DNA of 34,464 nucleotides from Xylaria sp. FL1777 (GCA_022578965.1 MU400831.1:1-34464); one strand, 5' to 3'; shown: positions 19,385 to 30,479, numbered from the stretch's first letter. The notes: generated from the letters alone by a model not told the origin. Numbers and translations: made by a program.

Positions 19385-20557
19385 TATGTTAGCTTAAAAT
19401 ATAACATTATATAATATTAAAACTAAAGTAAGCCTTAAGTAATTATATTAATAAATTTAAAAAAAAAAAAAAGCTATAAAACACTAATATATAGTTACTT
19501 TAAGCTTTAAAAACAAAAACTTTAATATTTATTACATTTATTTCTTTTTTTTTTATATATATAGCTTAAAAATAGCTTATATTACTAATAAAACTAAAAT
19601 AAAAGTAATTTGCTAATAAAAATTTATTACTTAAAGATTTTAATTTATATTACTAAAATTAAATATATATATTAAAGCTATATATTAAAGCTAAAAAAGC
19701 TATATTATTAATATAAAACTAAAACTTTAAGTTTATTATTTTAAAAAACATAAATACTTTTATAAACTAAAAAAAAACTAAATATTATTATAAATTTAAC
19801 TTAAATATTAATAAATTTAAAAGTTGCTTTTATGTTATGTTTAAATATAATAAAAAGTAATTATAAACTGTTTAAATATTAAATAAAAAGCTTTAATAAA
19901 CTAAATAAACTTTTAAAAAACTTAAGCTAAAATTAAAAACTAGCTAATATAAAATAAATAAAAATTAAAGCATGTTTTTTTTTAGTAACTTTTTATTTAA
20001 TAAACGTTAAAAATTTTAAATATTTAAACTTAACTATAAAAAAGCTATTTAATAGTTTAAATAAAATTGCAAATAAAACAATATTAAACTAAAAAAAAGC
20101 AAGCTATAATATAACTAATAAATAATAAAAATAAAGCAAGCAATATAAAAAAAAAGCTTATATTTATTAGCAAAAAATTTAAACTAAAAAAGTTTACTAA
20201 AATAAACATAAAGCAAATAAAGCACAAAAAAAAGCTTAAATTAAAGCGTTTAAAAGCTATTTTTAATAATAACTATATAACTTTTTTAATATAAAAAAAA
20301 GCAAAGCTAAAAGCATAAAAGTAAAACAAGCTAAAATAATATAAAAAACTTTAAAGTAAATATAAATAAAAAGCTTATAAGTATTAAAAAAGCTAGTATT
20401 ATTAAACTTTTATAATAATAATAGCTTAAATATAACTATAGTAAGCATTTTTAAAAATAAAACAAAAGTTTTTATTAAAAGGTTTTTTTAGAACTAAATG
20501 TTAACTTAAAAAATATAGCTATTTTATTAGCTTTTTTGATTTTTTTTTTATTATAAT
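19385..20557 (+). mobile_element. C3: 5'-truncated fragment of a Tad1-like LINE (start of ORF2)
   Basis: The sequence is collinear with 28770-29619 of LINE C1 up to about 20225, then continues another 330 bp that C1 has lost to hAT-III. It therefore shows the endonuclease region farther than C1 does. The frame reads LKYNIIQYQNQSKPQVIILI, LLQALKTKTLIFI. It corresponds to the APE-type endonuclease start (QxNxxKS...xxxxQEP) with RIP damage. The 5' end lies next to the pogo-like relic, without a visible duplication. The right end is cut by a hAT terminus at 20558. Confidence 0.7.
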
Positions 20558-20870
20558 TAAGGTTAATAATTTAGTAATACTAACTAGTAATTATTAATAT
20601 TAATACTAAATTAATAATTATTAATACTAAATTAATATTATTAAAAAAATACTAATACTAAATTAGTATTTTATTTTTAATATTAATACTAAATTAATAA
20701 TTATTAATACTAAATTAATATTACTAAAGAAATATTAATACTAAATTAGTATTACTAAAGAAATATTAATACTAAATTAATATTTTATTTTTAATACTAA
20801 TACTAAATTAGTATTACTAATACTAATTAATATTACTTAGTATTTAGTAAATATTAAGTATTAAACAAAA
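20558..20870. mobile_element. Orphan hAT terminus with subterminal array
   Basis: TAAGGTTAATAATTTAGTAA at 20558 is the RIP-altered form of CAGGGTTAGTAATTTAGT. It opens an array of ACTAATACTAAATTAGTATT-type units like that of the element at 15415. The target octamer would be ATTATAAT (20550-20557). The second end was not found in the window: LINE C1 starts soon after, so C1 probably jumped into this hAT, whose other end lies to the right of the window or is deleted. Confidence 0.7.
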
Positions 20871-20944
20871 ATTTAATAATTATTTTTATTTTAAATAAAA
20901 GTTTATTTATATATAATTATTTATATACTGTTAAGCTTTTTCTG
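20871..20944. other. Short AT-rich junction between a hAT end and LINE C1
   Basis: No repeat or frame was recognised. The exact 5' end of LINE C1 lies within or just after this stretch and could not be fixed, because no duplication partner is in view. Confidence 0.35.
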
Positions 20945-21221
20945 TTTTTTGTTACAATTGCTAATAAAGCACTTAAACATACGTAAAAAAGGTTTTTAAC
21001 CTTAGAATTGAATTCTACGGGCTATGTTGCCCTTAGGCACAATGCTATATTAATATGCATTTAGCAGCGCAGCAAGCCTTAACGAAAACCCCTTTATTAA
21101 GCTAGCAACTAGCTTGAACGCTATTTTAACCGGGCTACATTAATACTACGCAAACAAACTTACTAAACAACGCTAATTACCCAGAACTAGACTAAACGCA
21201 GATAAAAACAAATAAAAAGCT

Positions 21222-21226
21222 ACTAA
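21222..21226. repeat. 5-bp target-site duplication of the copia element, left copy
   Basis: ACTAA, matching 27210-27214. Five bases is the Ty1/copia rule. Confidence 0.85.
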
Positions 21227-21421
21227 TGTTAAATATAAGTAATGACATGTAATATTAAGTTTATTAGTTGTATTAATTGTTTGTTATTTTTGTTATATAA
21301 ACGCAACTTGCTAGCTACGCAGGTTTTATATAAAAGCTCTTGTTCTTTTAACATAGGTTTACCTTTAAATACTTGTTAGCTAAATAATTCTGGCTTAAGA
21401 TATAATCTTTTATATTTAATA
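21227..21421 (-). repeat. 3' LTR of the copia element
   Basis: 195 bp, plus-strand start TGTTAAATATAAGTAATGAC, end TTTATATTTAATA. It has inverted ends TGTTAAATATAAG/CTTTTATATTTAATA. It is less mutated than its partner (for example GACATG and ACGCAGG are kept). Confidence 0.9.
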
Positions 21422-21599
21422 CACTTCCTTAAGAAGCACTTTTTAAGAAATAATTCCTACGAACACATTTTGTTTTAACCTTAGTAGTTATACTTAGCTA
21501 AAAAGACTTATTGCATTTATTTAATTATTTATATATTCGATTTTTTTTTTTTTAGTAAGTTTTTAAGTATTTTTTATTTCTTTTTTGGTATTTTTTTAA

Positions 21600-22010
21600 G
21601 CGTTTAATGTTTTTAAATATCTTTAATATTTACAAAGTTAAGCTGTTTTAAAAAAGTATTTCATTTGTTTTTAAAAAGTACTTTTGTTAAACTATTAGTA
21701 ATTATATTAATAATAAAAATATATTTAATTTTTAAAGTTCTATTAAGAATTTTTTGTTATAGCTAATAATTATAAATATTTATATATTGTAGCTTTATTT
21801 ATAATGTAGTAATATTTTTTATAATAAGTTTAATTGTTTATTAATTATTGCATTAGATTTAAATTTGCTAGTTGTTTAATATAATTTTTAATTTTTTAAT
21901 TAATTAGCTAATAAACATTGCTTTTTTAAAAGCTTAAGCAAGTGCTAAAAGTTCAGCTTTAATTATAAATATTATTATTATATCTTATTTATTGGCTTTT
22001 TATTTAATAA
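21600..22010 (-). pseudogene. copia RNase H, C-terminal end of Pol
   Basis: RNase H removes RNA from the RNA/DNA hybrid during reverse transcription. The minus frame reads IKAELLALA, position of a lost Gln, AFKKAMFIS, LIKKLKI, the copia motif around the catalytic Glu (xxEAExxALxxAxxE). After a frame change it reads TKLQYINIYNY, QKILNRTLKIKYI, ITNSLTKVLFKN and FLKQLNFVNIKDI. The last part is the conserved RHVDIxxHWLRQxV...ADGLTKAL...F region with HVD degraded. The frame stops before the purine tract and 3' LTR. Confidence 0.88.
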
Positions 22011-22499
22011 CTTTACTAAATAATTTTATTATATAAGCTTGCAAACTTTTGCAGTTAAAAGTATTATTAGCAAAAAAAGAATTACTTGTAATAATAAACT
22101 TATTTTTGTTTTTAAATTAAAGCGCATAGTATTAAGTAGTTTTAAAATAAAATAATAATTAATTAGTAAACTTATAATATTTTAGTTTAAGATTTAAATT
22201 AAATTATAACAATTAAAATGCTTTAAAAGCAATATTAAGTTAAGTAATTATAGTACTATATATAATTAAACCTATTTTTTTTTAGTAGTAATAAATCTTT
22301 TGCTATATAACTAGTTTATTATAAAAACTAAGTTCTTTTGCTTTTATTAAAATATAAGCTTTAAAAACAAATTTATTTTTAAGCTTAATGATTTTTTTAA
22401 TATATAAAAATTATAATAGCTAAATTAAGCTTTTTTTGCAATTTTAAATAACTTTTACGCTAAAAAACTACAAAAGGTTATTTTTACTAATTATTTAAT

Positions 22500-22910
22500 A
22501 GTAGCGCTTTAGTTTAAAGATTACTTATTAAGCAATAGCTTTTTTAGTCTTTTAATAAGCTAAAATAATATTATTTATATATATAAAAATAAAAACCTTT
22601 TGCTTAGTATAGCAGCATAGCTTATAAAAAACTATTTAGTAGCTTATAGATTTTAAAAATTAAGTTAATTTTTACTGCTAAAAAAGTAGCAATTTTTAAA
22701 AGCTATATAATGCTTAAAAAAGTCTAAAAAAGGTCTGCAATTTATAATAGCTTAAAAGCATACATATATAAATTTCTTTATTTAATTTTGCGTTAACAAA
22801 AGTATTTACTGCATTATACTGTTTTAGTTTAAAATTAAACTTAGCTATAATAGCTATAAAAATTTAAAATAATTTGCTTACAAAAGTAAATGTATAAATA
22901 TTTTCTTTTT
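22500..22910 (-). pseudogene. copia reverse transcriptase region of Pol
   Basis: The minus frame reads FKLKQYNAVNTFVNAKLNKE, IYICMLLSYYKLQTFFRLF, then KALYSF, position of a lost Gln, KLLLF and later VFIFIYINNIILAY. These match the copia RT blocks with AFLNG(N)AKL, YM-x-P-x-GY, KALYGLRxSPxLW and YVDDI. The catalytic YVDD has become YINN through G-to-A changes, so the enzyme is dead. The start of the RT domain upstream is not resolved. Confidence 0.9.
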
Positions 22911-23264
22911 TGTTAGTTAATTATTAGTTTTTTTATATAATAAGTTTAGCTTTATATTTTTAATAAAAACTATGCTTATTAAACTTATAAACATATATTT
23001 ATATATAGTTTAAAGTTAGTTTTTTATAAGTAATATATATATTAACTTTTTTTTAGGTATTTATTTTTTTATAGCTTTAAAAGTATAATTTTTTTGCTTG
23101 CTTAAAATATTTGCTTATAAAATAAGTATTAAGATTTTTATGCTACTTTAAAAATAAAAAAAAGTTTTAGCAATAAATTTTAGATTTAGTTTAAAGTAGC
23201 TTTATAAGGTCTAACTTTTAAAGTGCTAAAGCATTTTTTAAAATAAAATAAGTTAAAGCACTAA

Positions 23265-23660
23265 AAGCAGCACTTAATAAAAGCGCAAATAGCAGCACTT
23301 CTAAAATAGATTTAGTTAAAGCATAAATAATAACACTTTATAAAAGCACAAGTAATAATACTTTTAAAATGGATTTAAATAAAGCGCAATAAGTAGCACT
23401 TTATAAAAGCACAAATAGTAATACTTTTAAAATAAATTTAAATAAAGCATAATAAATAATACTTTATAAAAGTACAAGTAGCAGTACTTTTAAAATAGAT
23501 TTAAGTAAAGCGCAATAAGCAACATTTTATAAAGGCATAAATAGTAGCATTTTTAAAATGGATTTAAGTAAAGTGCAATAAGCAGCACTTTATAAAAGCA
23601 TAAATAGCAATACTTCTAAAATAAATTTAAATAAAACATAATAAGCAGCATTTTATACAA
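23265..23660 (-). repeat. 63-bp (21-codon) tandem repeat between integrase and RT of copia
   Basis: Six units carry GCACTTTATAAAAGCACAAA, TAGTAATACTTTTAAAAT and GGATTTAAATAAAGCGCAAT with small changes. The period is a multiple of three and the array sits in the poorly conserved linker of Pol between integrase and RT, so it would have encoded a repeated 21-residue segment. Units differ mainly at C/T and G/A sites. Confidence 0.82.
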
Positions 23661-24409
23661 AAAATATAAGTCTTTTGTTTTTAATAAATTTAATATTGCT
23701 ACTAAAATAGCTAAAAGATCTTTTTAAAGATTTAGCTTTATTAGTTTTGCTTATTAGCATGCTATATTATAGCTTTATAATTATTAAGCGTTTTGCATTA
23801 AATGTAACTTTTTAGCAACTTTTATGTGCTATAACTCTAGAAAAAGTTATTTAAAAACTTCCTTTAAACCTTAAAGTAAGATTAAGCAATCTAGTAGTTT
23901 TTATAAGATTTTTCTTTTAGCTAGCTTTTTTAATTATAGCATTAAAAAAAGCATAGTAAGCAAAAAATTTAAAAAAAGTAAAATAAAAAGCAAATATTGC
24001 TTTAGTATATAAGTAATTAGTTTATAATAATAAGTTTTTATTTTAATTTATGTTTTTACTAATATTTTTGTTTTTTGCTTTTTTAGCAAAATTAATTAAT
24101 ATGTATACTTTTTAGTTCTTATATAAATTAATAAAGGTTTGCTAAGCAGTTTTTAAATAAAATTAATAAGTAATTTTAGCTAATAAAGCTTTAAACTTCT
24201 TATTAGTAGTTTTTAAAAGGTTGTTTTTTAAAAAATTAATATTTTTTAAAAAAATAATGTTTTTATTAAATATAATATTTTTAGTTATAATAACTTTGTT
24301 AGCTTTTAATAACTAAATATAGTAAGTAATAAATAATTAATATTTAATTAAATACTTTATTTAAGCTTTTAAATTAAGCTTTTTTCTTTTATTAGTTTTT
24401 AGCTAAGCT

Positions 24410-24720
24410 ATTAATATTATAGCAAACGTTTTATATCTATAGACTTTTAAATGTAATAAAACAAGTATTTTGTTTTTTTTAACTATATTATTTTACATTT
24501 AAAAATAAGTATAGAATTTTTCGTATAAAGTTTTTTAGTTATAAATATATTTAAAAGTGCAATTATAAAAATATATAGCAGCTTTAATAATTTCTACCTA
24601 AAGGTAAGTTAGCAACTTGGATTTATTTTTTATAAATTTTGCTTTTTTTTTAATTATACCTTTTAACCTTTTAGCACTTTTATTAAGTGCTTAAGTATTA
24701 AAAGAAAACACTTTAAAAGT
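24410..24720 (-). pseudogene. copia integrase, C-terminal part of the catalytic core and linker
   Basis: The minus frame reads RLKGIIKKKAKFIKNKSKLL, then YLQVEIIKAAIYFYN, TFKYIYN, KTLYEKFYTYF and later LHLKVYRYKTFA. This is the copia integrase segment after the last catalytic Glu: ER-x(6)-KAR-x(n)-LP-x-LWxExxxxAxYLxNRxPxxxxxxxTPYExxxxxxP, then HLRVFGCxAY. Gln and Trp positions are stops. The upstream His/Cys finger and first Asp residues could not be read. Confidence 0.82.
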
Positions 24721-27014
24721 AATTCTTTTAGTTGTTTAAAAATACTAAGCAAGTTTAAAAGTGCTTTTTATATTTATAGTTATTTTATTGTTGCATTTTA
24801 TTATTAATACTTTAGTTTTATAGTAATTTTATATATGTTTAATTAAATAAATAAATATAGTTTTAATTAATAAATATGTTTAGTTATATAAATAATAGTT
24901 AAAAGTAAAGCTAAAAAATCAGTTAGTAATAAGCATTATATATTATTTTTTGTTTTTGTTTTTTTGAAAATCTTTATAATTATAAAAGTTAATTGCTAGT
25001 TATATACTAGCTACTGTTAGCTTTTTTTGTAGTTATTTATTAATTTAATGTTTGATTTTTAATATTTTATATATGTTGCACTAAATAGTTTTTATTTTGT
25101 TATTTTTATTAAAAGCTTAGCAAATTTTTATTTTTTAAAATAAATTTACTAAATGTTATATTGCTTTAAGTTTTAAATAGCTTATTTAAAAGTGCTACTT
25201 AAATAGATCTTCTTATAAAATTAGCTTTTTTATATATAAATTAAGTTTATTTTATTATATATAAAAGGCATATTTTTTAAATAATAACAAAAGATATTTT
25301 ATAATGAATTAATTAAGTTGGTTTTATAGATAGCATAAAGTTAACTTATTTTTTTGTTGCAAAAAGTTTATAAATAGTTTGTTATTTTATTAGTATTTTA
25401 GCTAGTTAAAAACTCGAAGTAATACTAAATTAATAGCTATTATAAAACAAAATGTTATATTATATAACTAAAAAACTTTTAGTTTTTTTAATTTTTAAAC
25501 ACGTATGTTTATTTCTTTAAATTTTTTAATTAAAATAACTTTATTTTTTGCGTATACTGCATTATTTAGGTTAGCTTTTCTAAAGTTTAAAAATCTGCTA
25601 ACTTTATTAAATATATATATTGTAGTGCTTAAGTTCAAAATAGCAGAATTTCTAAGTTTATATGTTATTTTAGTTTTATTTCTAGCTATAAACGTAGTTT
25701 AAGCTAGTTTTTTTAATAGTTAGTTAGTATTTAGTTTAGCTTTTTTTTGCTTTGTTTTTTTTTTTAAATTTATTTAATCTTTTTTGAAAGTTCTAAGTTA
25801 AACTTTAGCATTCGTAGAACTATTTCTTAAACTGTTTTATTAAATATAAAGTTTTTGCTTGCTATTTTTAAAAAAGCGTACTAATACTTATTTAATAAGT
25901 AGTTTTAAGTATATAGCTTATAGTTTATATTTTTATTATTAATATTTGCTTAAGAATGCTTAAGTTTTATGCTTTTTTTATATTTTCGTAATTTTTTGCT
26001 ATAAAAGCTACTTTAACTTTTTTCTGCTAGTTTTTAGCAACTAAAAGGTTTTTTTACTTTAATTATATTATTTATTTTTTTTGTGTTTTCAAAAGTATAA
26101 AAGCTTCTTTTATAAGGTTTTTTCCTAGGTAGCTTGCTTTAAACTAATAGCTTAATGCTTGCTTTATTTTATAAGTTTGCTGCAATTATAATATAATTAA
26201 AAGTTTTATTTTTGATTTTTTGTTAATTAATTTGTTAAAATGCTATTACTTATTTTTAGTAGCTTTTTTTTAGTGCTTTTTTTAAGTTAGTAGCTATATT
26301 ATATAATTTAGTAAAATTTATAGCTTTATGTTTTATTACTAAAGCTAACTTTCTTTTTTATTTAGTTGCTTAAATTTTTAGATCTTTTAATAGTTGTTTT
26401 GCGCTATTATTAATAAATAATTTATAATTTAGCTTTACTTAATATATAAAGCTTTCTTTTAAATATGCTTTAATAGTATAAAGCTTGTTATATTATATAT
26501 TAAGTATATTTATAAGTTTTAGCATTATATTTTTATAGTTTTAAAATACTGTTTTAAAAATTTAGTTTTTTAATTAGTTAGTAGTTTTAACTTAATTAAT
26601 ATATTTGCGTATTTTTGTATTATAATTATTTAAGTTAGTATTATACATAGTTTATCTAAAAGTAATTATTTTTATTATACTTTATAAAAGTTTTAAGTTT
26701 ATAGTTTTATAGTTTACTATTAATAAAAACTTTATAAAAGATGTTAATATTATTGCTGCTTTTAAATAGTTTTTAACTTTAGGCATTATAAGTTGCTTTA
26801 GCTATAGTATTTTTGTATTTAGGTCTAAAGTAATATAATTTTATAAGTTTAAGCTAACTGCTTTGCTTTTAAGCTTTTTGTTCTATAAATAAAAATCATT
26901 TAAATGTTTTAACGTAATCTTTACGTTTTAATTAGCTAGTTTTTATATACTAATTACTTAATCAAGCTAATAGCTTATTTAATAATAATTAAAAGTAGCA
27001 ATAAAACTTTTAAT
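24720..27014 (-). other. 5' part of the copia interior (Gag, protease, integrase N-terminus), unreadable
   Basis: By position this should hold Gag, protease and the start of integrase. I could follow no motif with confidence. Pieces on the minus strand such as KPYKRSFYTFENTKK (about 26115-26070) are open but not diagnostic. The plus-strand open frame at 25505-25702 is antisense to the element and has no recognisable content. Confidence 0.4.
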
Positions 27015-27209
27015 TGTTAAATATAAGTAATAATATATAACATTAAGTTTATTAGTTATATTAATTATTTATTGTTTTTGTTATATAAACACAACTTGCT
27101 AGCTATATAGGTTTTATATAAAAGCCTTTATTTTTTTAACATAAGTTTACCCTTAGATACTTGTTAGCTAAGTAATTTTAGCTTAAGATATAATCCTTTA
27201 TATTTAATA
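27015..27209 (-). repeat. 5' LTR of the copia element
   Basis: 195 bp, starting TGTTAAATATAAGTAATAAT on the plus strand and ending TTTATATTTAATA. It is collinear with 21227-21421. In the sense direction the LTR is followed by ATTAAAAGTTTTATTGC, the primer-binding position; no tRNA match could be assigned after mutation. Confidence 0.9.
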
Positions 27210-27214
27210 ACTAA
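27210..27214. repeat. 5-bp target-site duplication of the copia element, right copy
   Basis: ACTAA, identical to 21222-21226. Removing copia plus one copy restores the LINE C1 ORF1 frame. Confidence 0.85.
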
Positions 27215-28769
27215 AGCAAATGCAAAAAGATTTTTTAAGCTTAGCAAAGCGTTAAAAACAATTACTATTGTTAAAAAAGTAATTTGCGCGCTACTTAAAG
27301 CTAGCATAAAACACGTTTATATATTTTTTTAAACAAACTTAAACGCTTAACTTAAGCGTATTAAAAAAGCTATTAAAAATATCTTAAAAAGCGCTCCGCA
27401 AATATAAACGTATATAAATATTATTAATTAAAACTTAAACGCAAAAAAATTTGCTAATATTATAGCAGCTTTTTTATATTATGTAAGCATAATAGCTATT
27501 TATAATTAAACTATTATAGTTATGCTAATAGCTTTAAGTGTTTATAGCAAAACTAAGCATATTATAGTACAAAAAATAAACAAAGCGCTATTTTTAAACA
27601 TTATTAAAGCAGTTTATAAACTTATTAATAATAACTAAAAAGTTATTTTTAGCTCAAAAAAAATAAAGAACTAGTATACAAATAATACAAAATAAACTAT
27701 AATAGTATTTAAAAATAAGTTAATAGTATATTAGTAGCTATTTTAACTTATAGTAATAAATATACTAGCTACTAAAGTTATTAAACTAAAAAAAAAGCTT
27801 TTAAAAGCGTAATTATAATAAGCTAATAACGTAAAAATTACAAAAGTTATACTGTTAAAAAAACTTTAATAATATAAGCATAACATAAAACTAATATATA
27901 TTAGCATAAAGTTAATTTAAAATGCAAATAAGCTATATAATAATAAAGTTTTTTAAAACTATAACTATTATGTAGCTTTACTATACTTTAAAAATATAAT
28001 AGCGTTAAAATGCTATTAATGCTATAAATAAAAGCATAAAGCAGTTTATTGCAAAAAAAACAAATATTGTAATTAATATATGTTTTTATAATATATTAAC
28101 AATAAAAAAAATACGTGCTTAATATAAGCTATAAATAGCCTAGCTAAATGTAAGCAATATAATAGCAAATACTTTATATAAACTATAATATGTTTATATG
28201 CTTAAAAAGCAAAAAATATAGCAAAAAATGCATATATATATAAAGCAGCTAATTATATTATAAATATAATAGCTAAACTAGCTTTTTAAAACAAACTTAT
28301 TGTAGTATTGTTTAGCTTTTAAAAGTAATTAGCCTTTAAAACAGCAAAAAACATAAAAATAACTTAGCTGCAAAAAGTAAGTAGGCTTTTAAGCTTAAAA
28401 AATCAAAATAACAGTTAAAAAAAAAGCTAGTTTTTAATTAAACGCGTTATAATTTTAAATTAATTTTAGTTTAACTTTTTTAAAAACATAAGCAATATTA
28501 TAATAAAAAAGTTTATAACTATAAACTTAGCAATGCAAAAAAAAAAAAGCTTAACTTTATTTTTAAACTGCAATAAAAACGCGTTAAATAAAAGTAGCAA
28601 TAAAAATAAAACTTTTGTTAGCATACAATAAATAAATACTTTATACTTTAATAAAACATTAAAAAAAGTTATGTAATTATAAAAAAAATTCTTTTTAAAA
28701 AAAATAAATATAACGTTTTAGCAATTTGCAAGCTACTAATAGCTACTAGCAACCTTTTATATATTGCAT

Positions 28770-29619
28770 GCTTAACTAGCTTAAAATATAGCATTATATA
28801 ATATTAAAACTAAAATAAGCTTTAAGCAATTATACTAATAAATTCAATAATAAAAATAAAAAGAATAAAAGCTATAAAAAACTAATATATAGTTATTTTA
28901 AGCCTTAAAAATAAAAACCTTAATATTTACTACATTTATTTCTTTTTCTTTTTTTTTTATATAGCTTAAAAATAGCTTATACTACTAATAAAACTAAAAC
29001 AAAAGTAGCTTACTAATAAAACTTTACTACTTAAGGATTTTAACTTATATTATTAAAATAAAATATATATATTAAAGCTATACATTAAAGCTAAAAAAGC
29101 TATATTATTAGCATAAAACGAAAACTTTAAGCTTATTATTTTAAAAAACATAAGCACTTTTTTTAACTAAAAAAAACCAAATATTACTATAAACTTAGCT
29201 TAAATATTAATAAACTTAAAAGCTACTTTTATATTAAGCTTAAACATAATAAAAAGCAACTATAAGCTACTTAAGTACTAAATAAAAAGCTTTAATAAAC
29301 TAAATAAACTTTTAAAAAACTTAAGCTAAAACTAAAAGCTAGCTAATATAAAACAAGTAAAAATTAAAACATGCTTTTTTTTAATAACTTTTTATTTAAT
29401 AAACGCTAAAAACTTTAAACATTTAAACTTAGCTATAAAAAAGCTATTTAATAGCTTAAATAAAATTGCAAATAAAACAATACTAAACTAAAAAAAAAGC
29501 AAGCTATATTATAACTAATAAACAGCAAAAATAAAGCAAGCAGTATAAAAAAAAAAAAAAGCTTACGTTTACTAGCAGAAAGTCCAAACTAAAAAAGCTT
29601 ACTAAAACAAACGTAAAGC
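28770..29619 (+). pseudogene. LINE C1 ORF2 start: APE-type endonuclease, partial
   Basis: The endonuclease nicks the target DNA for target-primed reverse transcription. The start of the domain reads LKYSIIQY, a lost residue, NQNKL, AIILINS; the related copy C3 gives LKYNIIQY...NQSKP and later LLQALKTKTLI, which fit the family pattern L-x-x-x-Q-x-N-x-x-K-S...D-I-x-x-x-Q-E-P-W. Stops fall at Gln positions. The region between ORF1 and this point (28240-28770) is Lys-rich and resembles C2. The frame is cut by hAT-III at 29620, so the RT is not in the window. Confidence 0.6.
29612..29619. repeat. Presumed 8-bp target site of hAT-III
   Basis: CGTAAAGC directly before the TIR. In the related LINE fragment C3 the uninterrupted place reads ACATAAAGCAAATAAAGC (about 20204-20222), so the insertion point is confirmed. 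The partner copy would lie right of the window. Confidence 0.6.
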
Positions 29620-29935
29620 TAAAGTTAGTAATTTAATCCTTAGTTTAAATATTAGCTTAGTATATATTAAGCTAATATTAGTATTAGTTCAGAAAAAAAA
29701 ATACTAGGCTAGTACGAACTAATACTAGCTTAGTATTAGTTCAAGAAAAAAAATACTAAGCTAGTATTAATCTGTACTAGCTTAGTATTAATTTAGCCAA
29801 AAAAATACTAAGCTAGTATTAATTTGTACTAGCTTAATATTAGTTCGGCTAAAAAAATACTAAGTTAGTATAAACTAATACTAAGCTAATATAAATTAAT
29901 ACTAGCTTAATATTTATACTAAAGTAATATTTCTA
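29620..29935. repeat. TIR and subterminal dyad array of hAT-III
   Basis: Units of CTAGTATTAGTTCGG/AAGAAAAAAAATACTAAGCTAGTA-type dyads, the same family as 5095-5398 in inverted order. Unit sequence and number differ from hAT-I. Confidence 0.8.
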
Positions 29936-30030
29936 AAGTTTTTTTTAAATATTTAAATAATATAAAGCTTTTTATGTTTAAATATAGCTATTTTAATTTT
30001 TATTAAACTTTATTTAATATACTTATTATA

Positions 30031-30392
30031 ATTATGCTAGCAACTGCGCAAAAAACAAAATTGCGAACTATTGCTAACATACTAAAGCCCTAGAACTAGC
30101 CTGGAAAGAACCCGTTTAAGGACCGCTAGTAAGCAGTCCAAGTAACAAAAAGCTACGCTTGCGCAGCAAGCAAAAACGTAAGCAGCAAAAGTAGCAGTAT
30201 TAAATAGGAATCAAGCAACGCGATTTCTAAATAGTAGCGCTTATGCAGTTAGCTATAAAAAAGGTATAAGTTATAGTAGCAGGTAGTTAGCAGGAATATT
30301 TTTATCTAGCTTTAGCACGGTTTTTACTTACGTATAAAATTAAGTAGCTTTCGGCATAGCTTTCTAAAGCTATTAGTCCTAAGTAATACAAT
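30031..30392 (+). mobile_element. B2: 362-bp 5'-truncated copy of LINE B, little mutated
   Basis: From GCTAGCAACTGCGCAAAAAA to AAGTAATACAATA it matches the 3' end of B (7815 down to 7455, inverted) and nothing upstream. A 14-bp duplication ATATACTTATTATA flanks it (30017-30030, 30393-30406), verified against the uninterrupted sequence in hAT-I (4960-5005, inverted). It covers the Ser/Lys/Gln-rich C-terminus of ORF1 and the 3' tail. The sense frame still has many CAA/CAG/CGC codons where B has TAA/TAG, so it escaped most RIP. Confidence 0.88.
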
Positions 30393-30479
30393 ATATACTT
30401 ATTATATAAAAAGTTTAATTTTTTATTTTTATAAGTATTATTTTAGCTAATATAATAAAGTTAATATATTTAAAACTGC

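Larger units (their letters stand above)
21227..27209 (-). mobile_element. Complete Ty1/copia LTR retrotransposon, minus orientation
   Basis: The element is 5983 bp with 195-bp LTRs at both ends and an ACTAA duplication. Orientation follows from the protein order on the minus strand: integrase (about 24700-24410), RT (about 22900-22500), RNase H (about 22000-21600). PR/IN before RT and RNase H at the end defines copia. A purine-rich tract TTAAGGAAGTG (about 21432-21422, minus) lies directly inside the 3' LTR. It is inserted in ORF1 of LINE C1. The interior is heavily RIP-mutated. The two LTRs differ mostly at transitions. Confidence 0.92.
21000..28235 (+). pseudogene. LINE C1 ORF1 (Gag-like), interrupted by copia and RIP-degraded
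   Basis: The N-terminal part before copia reads PRTRLNADKNK; after removal of copia it continues as KATKANAKRFFKLSKALKTI, a basic helical region, then LKRIKKAIKNILKSAPQ (27350-27420). Farther on comes the RNA-binding region: VILLKKL, KLIYISIKLI, NANKLYNNKVFQNYNYYVAL (27850-27980). Three knuckles follow: KCYxCYKxKHKAVYC at 28008-28050, KYCNxY...NNKKNTC to 28110, and KCKQYNSKYFI...C to 28200, closing with KAKNIAKNAYI. Several Cys/His positions are TAT/TAA. This layout (three Cys/His knuckles, then Ala/Lys-rich end) is typical of Tad1-like ORF1. Confidence 0.78.
20945..29619 (+). mobile_element. C1: Tad1-clade LINE, split by a copia element and cut by hAT-III
   Basis: The pieces are 20945-21226 and 27215-29619, rejoined across copia by the ACTAA duplication. 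They carry a GC-richer leader, ORF1 with Gag knuckles (28011-28190) and the start of the ORF2 endonuclease (about 28770 on). The reading frame runs through the copia insertion point, which proves the two parts belong together. The RT part and 3' end are beyond the hAT-III insertion at 29620. It is the only element in the window that looks like an autonomous LINE and might have supplied enzymes for families A and B, although its own 3' tail is not visible here. Confidence 0.82.

Noticed and set aside
20960..21010. Second TIR of the hAT end at 20558, from TTTTTAACCTTAG near 21000
   Set aside because: Only the last few bases fit, and the following octamer does not match ATTATAAT.
25505..25702. 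65-residue open frame inside the copia interior
   Set aside because: It is antisense to the element, with no motif.
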